DNA of 64,000 bases. Origin: Conchocele bisecta. Taxonomy: Eukaryota > Mollusca > Bivalvia > Lucinida > Thyasiridae. The position numbers and the translations under genes are program-made. Of this stretch, positions 9,935 to 21,162 are shown one piece after another. The stretch's first letter is position 1; each line of letters begins with the position of its first letter. The notes under the pieces are model-generated. The model saw nothing but the letters and a program-made list of their open reading frames with translations. It made no database searches and had not been told where the DNA came from. The stretch covers positions 21,317,505 to 21,381,504 of the forward strand of contig CM055274.1 in NCBI GenBank assembly GCA_029237695.1. The letters are read 5' to 3'.

Positions 9935-10128
9935 GAGCGTGGTCTGCGATATCTAATGATGCCCAGCAGTGGATATCGGCCAGTTTTTTCAACACTATAG
10001 TGATGGTTGGTGTGACGACAGCGGGCCGTGCCGACAATAACGAATGGGTGACGAAGTACAAGATACAGTATCAAGATAGCTACTATGCCGAATGGCTCAC
10101 CTATAACTACCCACCCGGAAAGGCAAAG
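9935..10128 (+). CDS. Exon E: F5/8C domain 1, central part
   Basis: The acceptor is gtatcctatag and the donor gcaaag|gtatct. It enters in phase 1 and leaves in phase 0. It encodes 'GAWSAISNDAQQWISASF', 'VGVTTAGRADNNEWVTKY' and 'YKIQYQDSYYAEWLTY'. These match the 'qWIqvdL', 'GVxTQGR' and 'WVtsYxvqyS' strands of a discoidin domain. Unlike the other two discoidin domains, the intron before this exon lies about 14 codons upstream of the 'WIQ' position and is phase 1. The exon is followed within a few bases by a minisatellite. Confidence 0.92.
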
Positions 10129-10497
10129 GTATCTTTAATTGATGGGTAATCTAGAAGCTATACAAAATATCCCGCTAATTGATGTGCAATGTCGACGGTA
10201 TACAAAATATTTTGCTAATTGATGGGTAATCTAGAAGGTATATAAAATATCCCGCTGATTCATGGGAATCTCGAAGATATATAAAATATCCCGTTAATTG
10301 ATGGGAATCTCGAAGTTAAACAAAATATCTTGCCAATTGATGGGTAAACCCCGAAGTTATACAAAATATTTTGACAATTTATGGGTAATCTCAAAGTTAT
10401 ACAAATTTATCTTGCCAATTGATGGATAATCTAGAAGTTATACACAATACCCACAAATTGATGAATAATCTAGAAACTATACAAAATATCCCGCTGT
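10129..10497. repeat. Minisatellite of about 40-bp units at the exon E donor
   Basis: Nine or so units of the type 'aattgatgggtaatctagaa' + 'gttatacaaaatatcccgct' run directly from the donor of exon E. The first, shorter unit appears to include the donor (aag|gtatc versus aag-ctatac). Confidence 0.8.
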
Positions 10498-11860
10498 GGC
10501 AGCCATTTTTATATGCACGTTTTAAAAAAATAACGGGACGTATTATGTTTTATTGCCGGGCGGGTGGATGGTGGAGAGACAAACGTTTCACTTTGTGTAC
10601 ACTACTCCTCTAAAACCTTTCAATCAATCAATCTGAAACTATACACACGTCTTCTACACATATTGAAGATGTGCACTTTGGTAGTTTTATGTCGAAAAAA
10701 TGTTTTTTAACAAAAATATTACCTTTTTAACTTCATTTTTGTTTGCAATTCTATATACGGTATATAGTTTGTGTACACTACTCATCTAAAATCTTTCAGT
10801 CGAGCGATCAGGGGCCCGTTTCACTAAACTTCATATGACTAACATGTTCGTAAGTGCAAATTTAGGATCGTCTGGAAATATATGCATATGCAGCCTATGC
10901 TCAATAAATGTAAATCCAATAATTGTTTACAAGAAAACATTGTTAATGTGAAATTAATCATAACTTTGTACTTACGAACATTTTAGTTGTACGAAGTTTA
11001 GTGAAACGGCCCCTGAAACTTTTCACACGTCTTCTACACATGTTGTAAATGTGCACCTTGATGTTTTTGTGCTGACAATTTCTTCTTTTTTTATGCCACC
11101 GGGTTTCGAAGAAACGGGTGGCATATATAGAGAATAGTAGGTTAGTGCCGTGAATGGGAAAAAATATCTGGCAAGGCTCAGGAAACGGGATGGGTAAGGC
11201 TCTGCCGAGCACATCCCGTTTCTGTGCCGCGCCAGATATTTTTTCTCATTCACGGCACTAACCTACTATTTTATTTATCCCGTCAACACCTAAAAATGGC
11301 TTTAAAATGCAAAAATAGTATTGACTGGATATCAAAAATGTTTCACGGCACATACGCACTGTGTTGACGGGATAAAGTGTTTGGACCGTCTGTCCGTTTG
11401 TCTGTCTGTCTGTCCGTCTGTCCGTTCGTCACACTTTTCGGTTAACCAATTTGTCACAGTTTCTCAAATATTCTGCAGGTGGCATCCGCGTTCGACAGAC
11501 GCATTTCTTGTTTAACATAAATAAAGACTTTAACTTTAGTCATTTTTCTATATTTTTTGTCTGCAATTCTATATAGGGTATAGAGTGTGTACACTACTCC
11601 TCTATAACCATTTAGTCAATCAATCTGAAAATTTACACATGTCTTATACACATATTGATGGACCTTAGTGTTTTTATGCCAAATAAAATGTCCATTTTTC
11701 AACTACTCGTCTAGAAACCTTTCAGTCAGTCGAGCTGAAACTATACACATTTCTTCTACACAGAATTTATTTTTCACAAACTTATCACCTTTTTTAAATT
11801 ACAAATACAAATATTACCTCACGTCATCTCGACATAAACAAGTAGAAATTTGTTAATAAC
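10498..11860. repeat. Nest of repeats: 184-bp-type repeat interrupted by PAL-D, HEL and PAL-E
   Basis: The host repeat ('cttctacacatattga', 'ctatatagggtatag') is seen at 10590-10800, 11018-11085 and 11540-11850. PAL-D (ends ggggcccgtttcactaaac) is at 10811-11012. A HEL-type element starts with the hairpin 'tatgccaccgggtttcgaag' (11093) and ends 'gacgcatttcttgttt' (11513). PAL-E (11128-11370) lies inside it, with palindromes around 'ctggcaaggctcaggaaac' and 'atcccgtcaacacc'. Confidence 0.65.
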
Positions 11861-12867
11861 TTTTGTTCTCTTGGTTAGGTCATTACCGATACATACGACT
11901 ATGTTTCGGAGGTGATTTCCAAAATTGTTTGTTTTCGACTCCTCCTTGATATGCCACCAGTTTGATTCAAGCTAATATGGACAGGCTTGACAGGTAATAT
12001 TATAAGTTATTGTGATTCTACACAGGCTATATGGTGTAATATTGCCCGTCTGGAGGTATGTTCACCCGAGGCGATAGCATACCGCAGATCCGTTATTTGG
12101 CCGTATAAACATATCTGTTCTTTTGCTCTTTGTGTTTTTTCAGGAAGAAAAATAATCCGAGATTCGATTTTCTAACGTCAGTCTTAATTTAAAGGCGTAA
12201 ATTAACATTTTGTTTTTTTATTAAACGAAAACAAACTAAATATGGAGTAAGAAATCCATCGAAAACGACTTTATGACAGTTTTTTTATATCGTGTAATTT
12301 AATTTATATTCCACTGCTCTATCGATCTGCTCTCCATCTGGCGCCTCTAGAAGAATGCGACTGGTTCCCAAATATTCGCTGTCATTGCTACGCCGCGTTT
12401 TTCGTGCGTGGAACCCATAGTTTATGACCTAAATATAGCCGTGTCACGAAGCCAATTGTGTTGACATTTGAAAACACTAAACGGGACAGTTTGTGGCATT
12501 TTTTGCTCATATTTTGATGAGCGAAGAATATTTATGGAAAAATAAACAATAAAGACTGGTTTTGAGTGTACAATTTGTTACTTTTATTGATCAATTCGGG
12601 GTTTTATTGTGTTTAGTGAGGAATACAATTCGCAATCGGTAGACGCTTGCAAAATGTGTCTTCATTGGACGCGAGGCGCCGGAGGGGAATCGCAATTCCT
12701 GTATGTCTGACGGCCTTGGCAGGTCATATAATATATATTACCAGGCAAGCTAGCCAATCAAAAGCCGAGAAACTTATCTGCGGTATGACAAGGGCTTATA
12801 TTACCCGTCAAGCTGACCAATCAAAATGAGAGAAATTTATCTGCGGTATGACAAAGATCATTAAAAG
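11861..12867. other. Intronic stretch without recognised gene or repeat family
   Basis: Mostly apparently single-copy A/T-rich sequence. A two-unit repeat of about 60 bp ('aagct(a/g)(g/a)ccaatcaaaa' to 'atctgcggtatgacaa') spans 12720-12860. ORFs here are short with no recognisable domain. Confidence 0.5.
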
Positions 12868-13130
12868 GCTATAGGAGTGTGCTATTTGATTAGGAGCTAC
12901 ACCAGTCGCAAATCCATTTCTCCAGTCAACGCCACATTTATGTACATAGGGATACGGGCCTTGGGGGGCAAACCTTTACCGAGCCCTTCAGCAAGGATTG
13001 GAGACGAGTCAGAGTGTGAAAAAGGTTTTATAATCGTCGGACGTGGTTATGTCAGCTATATCACTGGTGTTTGCTGGCAACACAGAATCTGTCACCAGCA
13101 ATATAGCTGACATAACTGTCACAACAAGCT
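12868..13130. repeat. PAL-F fragment and an inverted repeat
   Basis: The PAL-F remnant 'gtgctatttgattaggagct' to 'tctccagtcaacgccacatt' is at 12879-12940. A stem 'gttatgtcagctatat' at about 13046 pairs with 'atatagctgacataac' at about 13100. Confidence 0.55.
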
Positions 13131-13156
13131 AGTGTATAATCAATCAATCAATCAGT

Positions 13157-13339
13157 CACAGTAGCCGATTTCATCAAAATTGCAAAATATACTTTTCTAA
13201 CAAAGTATACTTTGAGGGAGAAATTTTCAATTTTTTTATAAATTTATTAATTTTTGTCCCGCCTGCTTTAGCAGAAGCGGGACATAGGCATAGCTTTTCC
13301 GTCGGCGTCGTAGTCGGCGTCGTCGTCGGCGTCGTCGTC

Positions 13340-13388
<49 letters not shown>

Positions 13389-16386
13389 TCAACATTTCAC
13401 GTTAAGTTTTTGCGTTTAGCTCAGTTTCCAGAAAACTATAACTCCTACGACCTCCATACTTGGTATACATCAACACTGTGGTGTAACCATCTCACACAGA
13501 GGGAGCCCATGTGACCTTCACCTACTTTTCATGGTTCATTGACCTACTTTTCACATGCATTCAACGTTAAGTTTTTGCGTTTAGCTCTGTTTCTAAAACT
13601 TAACGCTCAGGTTAATTCATTGTAACTTCTGTTTCCCTCAATGGAATGCTTTAATATTCCATACATGCATTTGTAACAACATCCCGCATCATTCTACAGA
13701 AAGCCCATGGTACCCGCTAACCCCAAAGGTCAAGGTCGCCGACTTAGAAATTTCCGTGCTTGTAAAAGTTAACACTCAGTTTATGCTTGGATATTCCATA
13801 CATGTATTTGTAACAACATCCCGCATCATTCTACAGAAAGCCCATGTTGCCCGCTAACCCCAAAGGTCAAGGTCACTGACTTAGAAATTTCCGTGTTTGG
13901 AAAAGTTAACGCTCATTTTATGCTTTAATATTCAATACATGCATTTGTAACAACATCCCGCATCATTCTACAGAAAGCCCATGGTGCCCGCTAACCCCAA
14001 AGGTCAAGGTCACTGACTTAGAAATTTCCGTGTTTGGAAAAGTTAACGCTCAGTTTATGCTTTAATATTCCATACATGCATTTGTAACAACATCCCGCAT
14101 CATTCTACAGAAAGCCCATGGTGCCCGCTAACCCCAAAGGTCAAGGTCACTGAATTAGAAATTTCCGTGTTTGGAAAAGTTAACGCTCAGTTTATGCTTT
14201 AATATTCCATACATGCATTTGTAACAACATCCCACATCATTCTACAGAAAGCCCATCATTCTACAGAAAGCCCATGGTGCCCGCTAAACCCAAAGGTCAA
14301 GGTCACTGAAGTAGAAATTATCGTGTTTGCAAAAGTTAACGCTCAGTTTATGCTTTAATATTCCATACATGCATTTGTAACAACATCCCGCATCATTCTA
14401 CAGAAAGCCCATGTTGCCCGCTAACCCCAAAGGTCAAGGTCGCCGACTTAGAAATTTCCGTGCTTGTAAAAGTTAACACTCAGTTTATGCTTGGATATTC
14501 CATACATGCATTTGTAACAACATCCCGCATCATTCTACAGAAAGCCCATGTTGCCCGCTAACCCCAAAGGTCAAGGTCACTGACTTAGAAATTTCCGTGT
14601 TTGGAAAAGTTAACGCTCAGTTTATGCTTTAATATTCCATACATGCATTTGTAACAACATCCCGCATCATTCCACAGAAAGCCCATGGTGCCCGCTAACC
14701 CCAAAAGTCAAGGTCACTGAAGTCAAAATTATCGTGTTTGCAAAAGTTAACGCTCAGTTTATGCTTTAATATTTCATACATGCATTTGTAACAACATCCC
14801 GCATCATTCTACAGAAAGCCCATGGTGCCCGCTAACCCCAAAGGTCAAGGTCACCGACTTAGAAATTATCGTGTTTGGAAAAGTTAACGCTCAGTTTATG
14901 CTTTAATATTCCATACATGCATTTGTAACAACATCCCGCATCATTCTACAGAAAGCCCATGGTGCCCGCTAACCCCAAAGGTCAAGGTCACTGAATTAGA
15001 AATTTCCGTGTTGCAAAAGTTAACGCTCAGTTTATGCTTTAATATTCCATACATGCATTTGTAACAACATCCCACATCATTCTACAGAAAGCCCATGGTG
15101 CCCGCTAACCCCAAAGGTCAAGGTCACTGAAGTAGAAATTATCGTGTTTGCAAAAGTTAACGCTCAGTTTATGCTTTAATATTCCATACATGCATTTGTA
15201 ACAACATCCCGCATCATTCTACAGAAAGCCCATGGTGCCCGCTAACCCCAAAGGTCAAGGTCACTGACATAAAAATTTCCGTGTTTGGAAAAGTTAACGC
15301 TCAGTTTATGCTTTAATATTCCATACATGCATTTGTAACAACATCCCGCATCATTCTACAGAAAGCCCATGGTGCCCGCTAACCCCAAAGGTCAAGGTCA
15401 CTGAATTAGAATTTTCTGTGTTTGCAAAAGTTAACACTCAGTTTATGCTTTAATATTCCATACATGCATTTGTAACAACATCCCGCATCGTTCTACAGAA
15501 AGCCCATGGTGCCCGCTAACCCCAAAGGTCAAGGTCACTGAAGTAGAAATTATCGTGTTTGCAAAAGTTAACGCTCAGTTTATGCTTTAATATTCCATAC
15601 ATGCATTTGTAACAACATCCCGCATCATTCTACAGAAAGCCCATGGTGCCCGCTAACCCCAAAGGTCAAGGTCACTGAAGTAGAAATTATCGTGTTTGCA
15701 AAAGTTAGCGCTCAGTTTATGCTTTAATATTCCATACATGCATTTGTAACAACATCCCGCATCATTCTACAGAAAGCCCATGATGCCCGCAAACCCCAAA
15801 GGTCAAGGTCGCTGACTTAGAAATTTCTGTGTTTGGAAAAGAACGCTCAGTTTTAACGCTCAGTTTATGCTTTAATATGCCATACATGCATTTGTAACAA
15901 CATCCCGTATCATTCTACAGAAAGCCCATGGTACCCGCTAACCCTAAAGGTCAAGGTCACTGAATTAGAAATTTCCGTGTTTGGAAAAGTTAACGCTCAG
16001 TTTATGCTTTAATATTCCATACATGCATTTGTAGCAACATCCCGCATCATTCTACAGAAAGCCCATCATTCTACAGAAAGCCCATGTTGCTCACTAACCC
16101 CAAGGTTATTACAAGCTCCTTATGTACTATCAAACTGCGCTAGGCGGGACATTTTGCTCCGCGGAGCTCTTGTTATTATACTGAATTTATTACATTATCA
16201 CAGCCATTTTGGCTCTGATAATGTAATAAATTCAGTATAATAATTCTGCATACTTTTAATCATCAAATATATGCAGTTGTTAGTTTTATATGAAATAATG
16301 CATTTCAGGAAAAATAAATGATTACTCCCTCAAAGTATACTTTGCCTGAAAAGCATACTTTGCAATGTTGGTGAAATCGGCTACAG
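13157..16386. mobile_element. PAL-A MITE split by a nested HEL-type element
   Basis: The left PAL-A part (13157-13256) stops in 'aatttattaatttttg'. The right part resumes at about 16172 with 'attatactgaatttattaca' and ends 'ggtgaaatcggctacag'. Intact PAL-A copies have these two parts contiguous. The inserted element is listed separately. The right end is 22 nt before the exon F acceptor. Confidence 0.85.
13257..16172 (+). mobile_element. HEL-type element with about 18 core repeats
   Basis: The 5' hairpin cccgcctgctttagcagaag...cggg is followed by (ggcgtc)n and (ggc)n at 13302-13387. From about 13590 to 16110 come about 18 units of roughly 138 bp ('catgcatttgtaacaacatc', 'cccgctaaccccaaaggtca'). 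The 3' end 'gctccgcggagctcttgtt' is a hairpin followed by CTTGTT. The poly-proline reading frame on the minus strand is an artefact of the GGC tract. Confidence 0.8.
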
Positions 16387-16408
16387 GACATGTCCATGTC
16401 TATTGCAG

Positions 16409-16550
16409 GTGTTTACCGGTAACACAGATGCATCCATACCAGTCACCAACAAGCTAGAGTTCCCGGTGGAGGCGAAGAATGTGAGATTAGTCCCCACCGA
16501 GTGGAACAAAGGCATCTCTCTTCGGTGGGAGATTCTCGGCTGTGTCGAAG
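16409..16550 (+). CDS. Exon F: F5/8C domain 1, C-terminal part
   Basis: The acceptor is gtctattgcag and the donor gtcgaag|gttcgt, a weak GT site. It enters in phase 0 and leaves in phase 1. It encodes 'VFTGNTDASIPVTNKLEFPV', 'KNVRLVPTEWNKGISLRWE' and 'ILGC'. These are the classical discoidin end: 'vFxGNxD', 'aRxvRixPxxW', 'lRxExxGC' with the closing Cys. Domain 1 is therefore 155 residues over exons D-F, normal for the family. The donor is the start of a 69-bp minisatellite in which the donor is repeated. Confidence 0.93.
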
Positions 16551-17985
16551 GTTCGTCTCGAAATTGGCAACTATTATACCTCCGGTCTTGGTAGTATACG
16601 TAGGTTGTGTCAAAGTTTAGTCTCGAATCAGGGAATTTTTATACCCCCTGTCTTGGTAGTATAGGTAGGTTGCGTTGAAGGTTCATCTCGAATCAGGGAA
16701 TTAATTTTTATACCCCCTGTCTTGGTAGTATAGGTAGGTTGTGTTGAAGGTTCATCTCGAATCAGGGAATTAATTTGTATACCCCCGGCCTTGGTAGTAT
16801 AAGTAGGTTGTGTTGAAGGTTCATCTCGAATCAGGGAATTAATTTTTATACCCCTGGCCTTGGTAGTATAAGTAGGTTGTGTTGAAGGTTCATCTCGAAT
16901 CAGGGAATTAATTTGTATACCCCCGGCCTTGGTAGTATAAGTAGGTTGTGTTGAAGGTTCATCTCGAATCAGGGAATTAATTTGTATACCCCCGGCCTTG
17001 GTAGTATAGGTAGGTTGTGTTGAAGGTTCATCTCGAATCAGGGAATTAATTTTTATACCGCCGGCCTTGGTAGTATAAGTAGGTTGTGTTGAAGGTTAGT
17101 ATCGAATCAGGGAATTTTTATACCGCCGGTCTTGGTAGTATAGGTAGGTTGTGTTGAAGGTTAGTATCGAATCAGGGAATTTTTATACCGCCGGTCTTGG
17201 TAGTATAGGTAGGTTGTGTTGAAGGTTAGTATTGAATCAGGGAAGTTTTATACCCCCGGTCTTGGTAGTATAGGTAGGTTGTGTTGTAAGTTCATCTCGA
17301 ATCAGGGTTCATGTTTGAGGGCGACATGGGCGAAGTGGTCGCTTTTTTTCTGGCCAAGTCGCCTTATTTTTCCCGTAGGGGGAAGTCAAGTCGCCCTGGA
17401 ATTTTCTGGATTTTTTTTTTTTTTATTTTTTTTATTTTTTTTTACTATGAATTTCAGACCCTAGGGGCGAGTGCATGTCATAAATGCGCTAATCCCACCA
17501 AATAGGCGTGTACAATTGGATCGCATCGATTGTTTGATGACCCCTGGTGTGTACACATAGAGTTTAAAGTTACGCGATAACCGTAAGAGAAATGTTCAGT
17601 GAAATTATGATTTTTATCACTTCTCCCTAATTTTGCCTCACTTCTCCCTATTTTGCCAGGAGGGAGAAGTCACTTCTCCCTACATTTTTGGCCTAGCTTG
17701 AACCCTGGTATAGGTAGGTTGTGTTGTAAGTTCATCTCGAATCAGGGGATTTTTATACCCCCGGTCTTGGTAGTATAGGTAGGCTGTGTCGAAGGTTAGT
17801 CTTGAATTGGGGAATTTCTATACCGCCGGTCTTGGTAGTATAGGTAGGTTGCGTTGAAGGTTAGTATCAAATCTGGAGATTTGTATACCGCCCGTCTTGG
17901 TAGTATAGGTAGGCTGTGTCGAAGGTTCGTCTCGAATCAGGGAATTTTTATACCCCGGTCATGGTAGTATAGGTAGGCTGTGTAG
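16532..17985. repeat. Minisatellite of 69-bp units built on the exon F donor
   Basis: Units contain 'gttgtgttgaaggttcatct' and 'ggccttggtagtata'. The junctions gaag|gttcatct at 16680, 16749 and 16818 are exactly 69 bp apart. The exon end 'ctgtgtcgaaggttcgtctc' is the first unit. About 17 units are present in two blocks, 16532-17307 and 17709-17985. Confidence 0.88.
17305..17709. mobile_element. Insertion of about 400 bp inside the exon F minisatellite
   Basis: It interrupts one unit between 'atctcgaatcaggg' and 'ggtataggtaggttgtg'. The ends 'gggttca' and 'tgaaccc' are inverted. The interior has a T-rich tract and 'gggagaagtcacttctccct' palindromic sequence. Class not determined. Confidence 0.55.
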
Positions 17986-18047
17986 GCCCATGATGCTTCT
18001 AACAAGCAATATAGCTCGTTATCAGGTGACATGAGTTTGCTATTTGA

Positions 18048-18420
18048 TCTGTAGCCGATTTTATCAAAATTGCAAAGTATATTTATCTACCAAAGTATAC
18101 TTTGAGGGAGTAATCATTTATTTTTGCCAAAATGCATTATTTCATATAGAACTAACCACTGCATATAATTGATGATTATAAGTATGCAGAATTATTATAC
18201 TGAATTTATTGCATTATCACAGCCAAAATGGCTGTGATAATGTAATAAATTCAGTATAATAACAATTAATAAATTTATCCTTAAATTGAAAAATTCTGCC
18301 TCAAAGTATACTTTGCTAGAAAAGTATACTTTGCAATGTTGGTGAAATAGGCTACAGGAGCTACACTGGACACAAATCCCATAAGCCCCATTTCTCCAGT
18401 TATAGCCACAAATCATTGAG
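18048..18420. mobile_element. Full PAL-A copy plus PAL-F end
   Basis: PAL-A runs from ctgtagccgattttatcaaa to tggtgaaataggctacag with the centre 'cagccaaaatggctgtg'. It is followed by the PAL-F end 'agccccatttctccagttat'. This is a good reference copy for the PAL-A family. Confidence 0.8.
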
Positions 18421-19708
18421 CTCTGTACGTGCTACAGACTGAATATATTTTTATTTCAAAATACTTGGGAATATTGTGCTTGATTGCGAGTTGAGATTGC
18501 CAATAGATGTTCCGAAACGTTGACATCTGTGCAAGATTAATTCAGGCGGTTGTGTATACCCTGTGTGGTCGGTGTCAGAATGTGAATCTGCTGAAAATTT
18601 GCTATACATTACAGGGATCCTCCAGAATATCGGACAAAAATGGCAGTGTTTTTTATGATATTTTTCTTAAAATAGCAGCTACGGGCATTTCTCACAGAAC
18701 AATCCTCGGTTCTTGCTTTCTCAGCGCATGTAAACTATTTAGCAAAATGTGCCATCTTTCCCACTTAAAATTGGGTCAGATCCTCAGATGTAAGGTTGCC
18801 CCAAAATTAACATCACCAATCAGTTATCCGGACAAACGTATAATCGCCTTATAACTTATATTCTCGCATTGAAATCATATTACATGTACATAAGTTTATC
18901 GCCTGTAAACCAGTGTAAACAGCATTGTGTCTGCAGAAAAATCAGTCGACCTTCACTTCTTGGAAAACACCATATTTATAGAATTTATTGTATTTATAGA
19001 ACAGCTCGGCAATGACGTAATGGGCACACTTGATTGAGCCCCCCCCCCCCCCTCAACGCGACTTTTGACATTTTGACAGCAAACACCTGCGTGACTTAGA
19101 TGTATTCTTTGCAAAATCGGATCAAAATAATGCGCTTAATTAACAGGTATTTTCATTTGTCCGAATAACTGATTGTCCGGATAACTGGTACGACTCCTGT
19201 AGTCTTCGGAAATGTGTTTTTATGATAGAGTATGAGACGTAGTACAAAAAACAAATTAGTACCATTTGTTTGGGTCACACATGTGGTGGCCATCTTGAAT
19301 TTCAAAATGGCCACCATTCAAGACCCATATCCTCTTTTTGTCAAAAGAATAAACATATTTTTACCGCATTTTAGTCAAATTATTTATGGGATATATTCAA
19401 ACAATAAAATAATAATATTTCTGTTCAATAACAAATATGTCTGCCATTTTACAATTAAAAATGACCGTCATAACAATACATTTTGTGTTATTTCCAATTG
19501 AACACAAGCAATTTCGTTGGTAAAATGGATTATTATTTACAGAATCATGCAGTAAATGCAATTTTCCATTGCAACCTGTATCACTAAAGTCTATGTCACG
19601 TAATGTAATGGGTATCTGAATTTTAAATTAGCAATATCATTATTTATGAGCTCAGGCAGAAAATGATGGAATATATTTGTTTTACTATGTTATATTCACA
19701 TTGATATG
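18421..19708. other. Intronic stretch with a possible TA-flanked transposon remnant
   Basis: Possible terminal inverted repeats of pogo type are at 18609 (tacagggatcctcc...atatcggac) and 19160-19201 (gtccggataactggta...gactcctgta). A palindrome 'gtggccatcttgaattt' / 'aaaatggccac' is at 19282-19315. The 115-codon open frame at 18507-18854 shows no domain I recognise. Confidence 0.4.
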
Positions 19709-19709
19709 A

Positions 19710-20376
19710 TTTTTGTCACGCCTGCTTTAGCAGAGGCGCGACTATAGTCGTCGTATTTTCCGTTGTCGTCCGCGTCGTCGTCCGCGTCGTCCGGTTTATT
19801 TGTAAGGCAAATGCGTTAAAGTTATTGTTTTTTCACAATATCTCTTTAACCCCTTGCCAGACATTGATAATATTTCACATCAATGTTTGTCTAGGGATGA
19901 TGCTTCATTACGCACACCCCCACATCCAAATTATCAAGGTCAAGGTCATTTATTTACTTGTAATGTTCACTGGTTTTGTAACAGAAATACGTTAAAGTTA
20001 TTGTTTTTTCACAATATCTCTTTAACCCCTTGCCAGACTTTGATAATATTTCACATCAATGTTTGTCTACGGATGATGATTCTAGGGATGATGCTTCATT
20101 ACATCCAAATTTTGAAGCTCAAGGTCATTTATTTCCTTGTAATGTTCACCGGATTTGTAACAGAAATGCGTTAAAGTTATTGTTTTTTCACAATATCTCT
20201 TTAACCCCTTTCCAGACATTGATAATATTTCACATCAATGTTTGTCTACGGATGATGCTTCATTACACACATCCCCACATCCAAATTCTGAAGGTCAATG
20301 TAATTTATTTACTTGTAATGTTCACGGTCAAATGCCTCGGTAGGCGCGACACCGCTTCCGTGGCGGAATTCTTGTT
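19710..20376 (+). mobile_element. HEL-type element with three core repeats
   Basis: It starts 'gtcacgcctgctttagcaga', has a (cgt cgtc)n tract, and three units of about 175 bp ('gttattgttttttcacaata'). It ends 'ccgtggcggaattcttgtt'. Confidence 0.7.
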
Positions 20377-21162
20377 AACCATGACAGTCCAGGACTCTCC
20401 ACGTGACACATTATATGACACATTCCTATCAGCTAAACACCTTGTACACAGACATTTATGTTCTTGTGATGACCACTCTGTTGGTCAACACTAATGCACA
20501 TTTATTTCTATGTATGACCTTTAAATGTATTGAGTCTTATAACAGGGAATATTCTGATTGCTGGCCTATACGTACATGTAAAGCACTGGCGTATGTCCCC
20601 CACTACCTCGTATTTGATGAAATATAAAATACATAGGGCATTGTATACAACATATAACGTTTTGTCTTGATATTCAAATTTAATGTCAGGCTGGTATACC
20701 TTTTCACATCAAATTACTTTTACAAAATCTTGAATGATGATTGTCACGAAAATCTTCATTTCTTTTTAATCTGTATAAATTATTTTAATTGTGTTTAACG
20801 CCTGTTAACAGCTAAGGTCATTTTATGCCAGTTTAAATGGATTGAATCCCATATTTCACATCTACCAGTTGGGGGTGGCATTCGTGTAAACTATTCCAAT
20901 TATATCCTGTTAGTTGTGCGGGTGGATTGTTGGGAGCAAGGCCAATTTAACGATGGGGTTCATCCTTACAAACATGATCACTTAGCCAACTCCATACTTG
21001 CACACCTTTTATTACAGATTACAGTGACATCAGTCAGAACTGCTGACACTGTTGATGACCTGGCCAAATGTCCACTCTGACAAGTGGTATTTGGCATACA
21101 TGTACTCAAATATAAATATATAGACAAGCACATTTGTATATACAACGGATATGCTTTTTAGC
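20377..21162. other. Intronic stretch with no gene recognised
   Basis: A/T-rich sequence. A SINE-2 5' fragment ('ttgttgggagcaaggccaat', 'aacgatggggttcatcctta') is seen at 20930-20978. Nothing else is identified. Confidence 0.45.

Noticed and set aside
9685..10149. 154-codon frame as a complete small gene
   Set aside because: Only its second half (from 9935) is coding as exon E. The first part is a foldback element.
13174..13395. Poly-proline frame on the minus strand
   Set aside because: It is the complement of the (GGC)n tract in a HEL element.
18507..18854. 115-codon frame
   Set aside because: No domain or homology recognised, no splice-site agreement with the gene, and it overlaps a possible transposon remnant.
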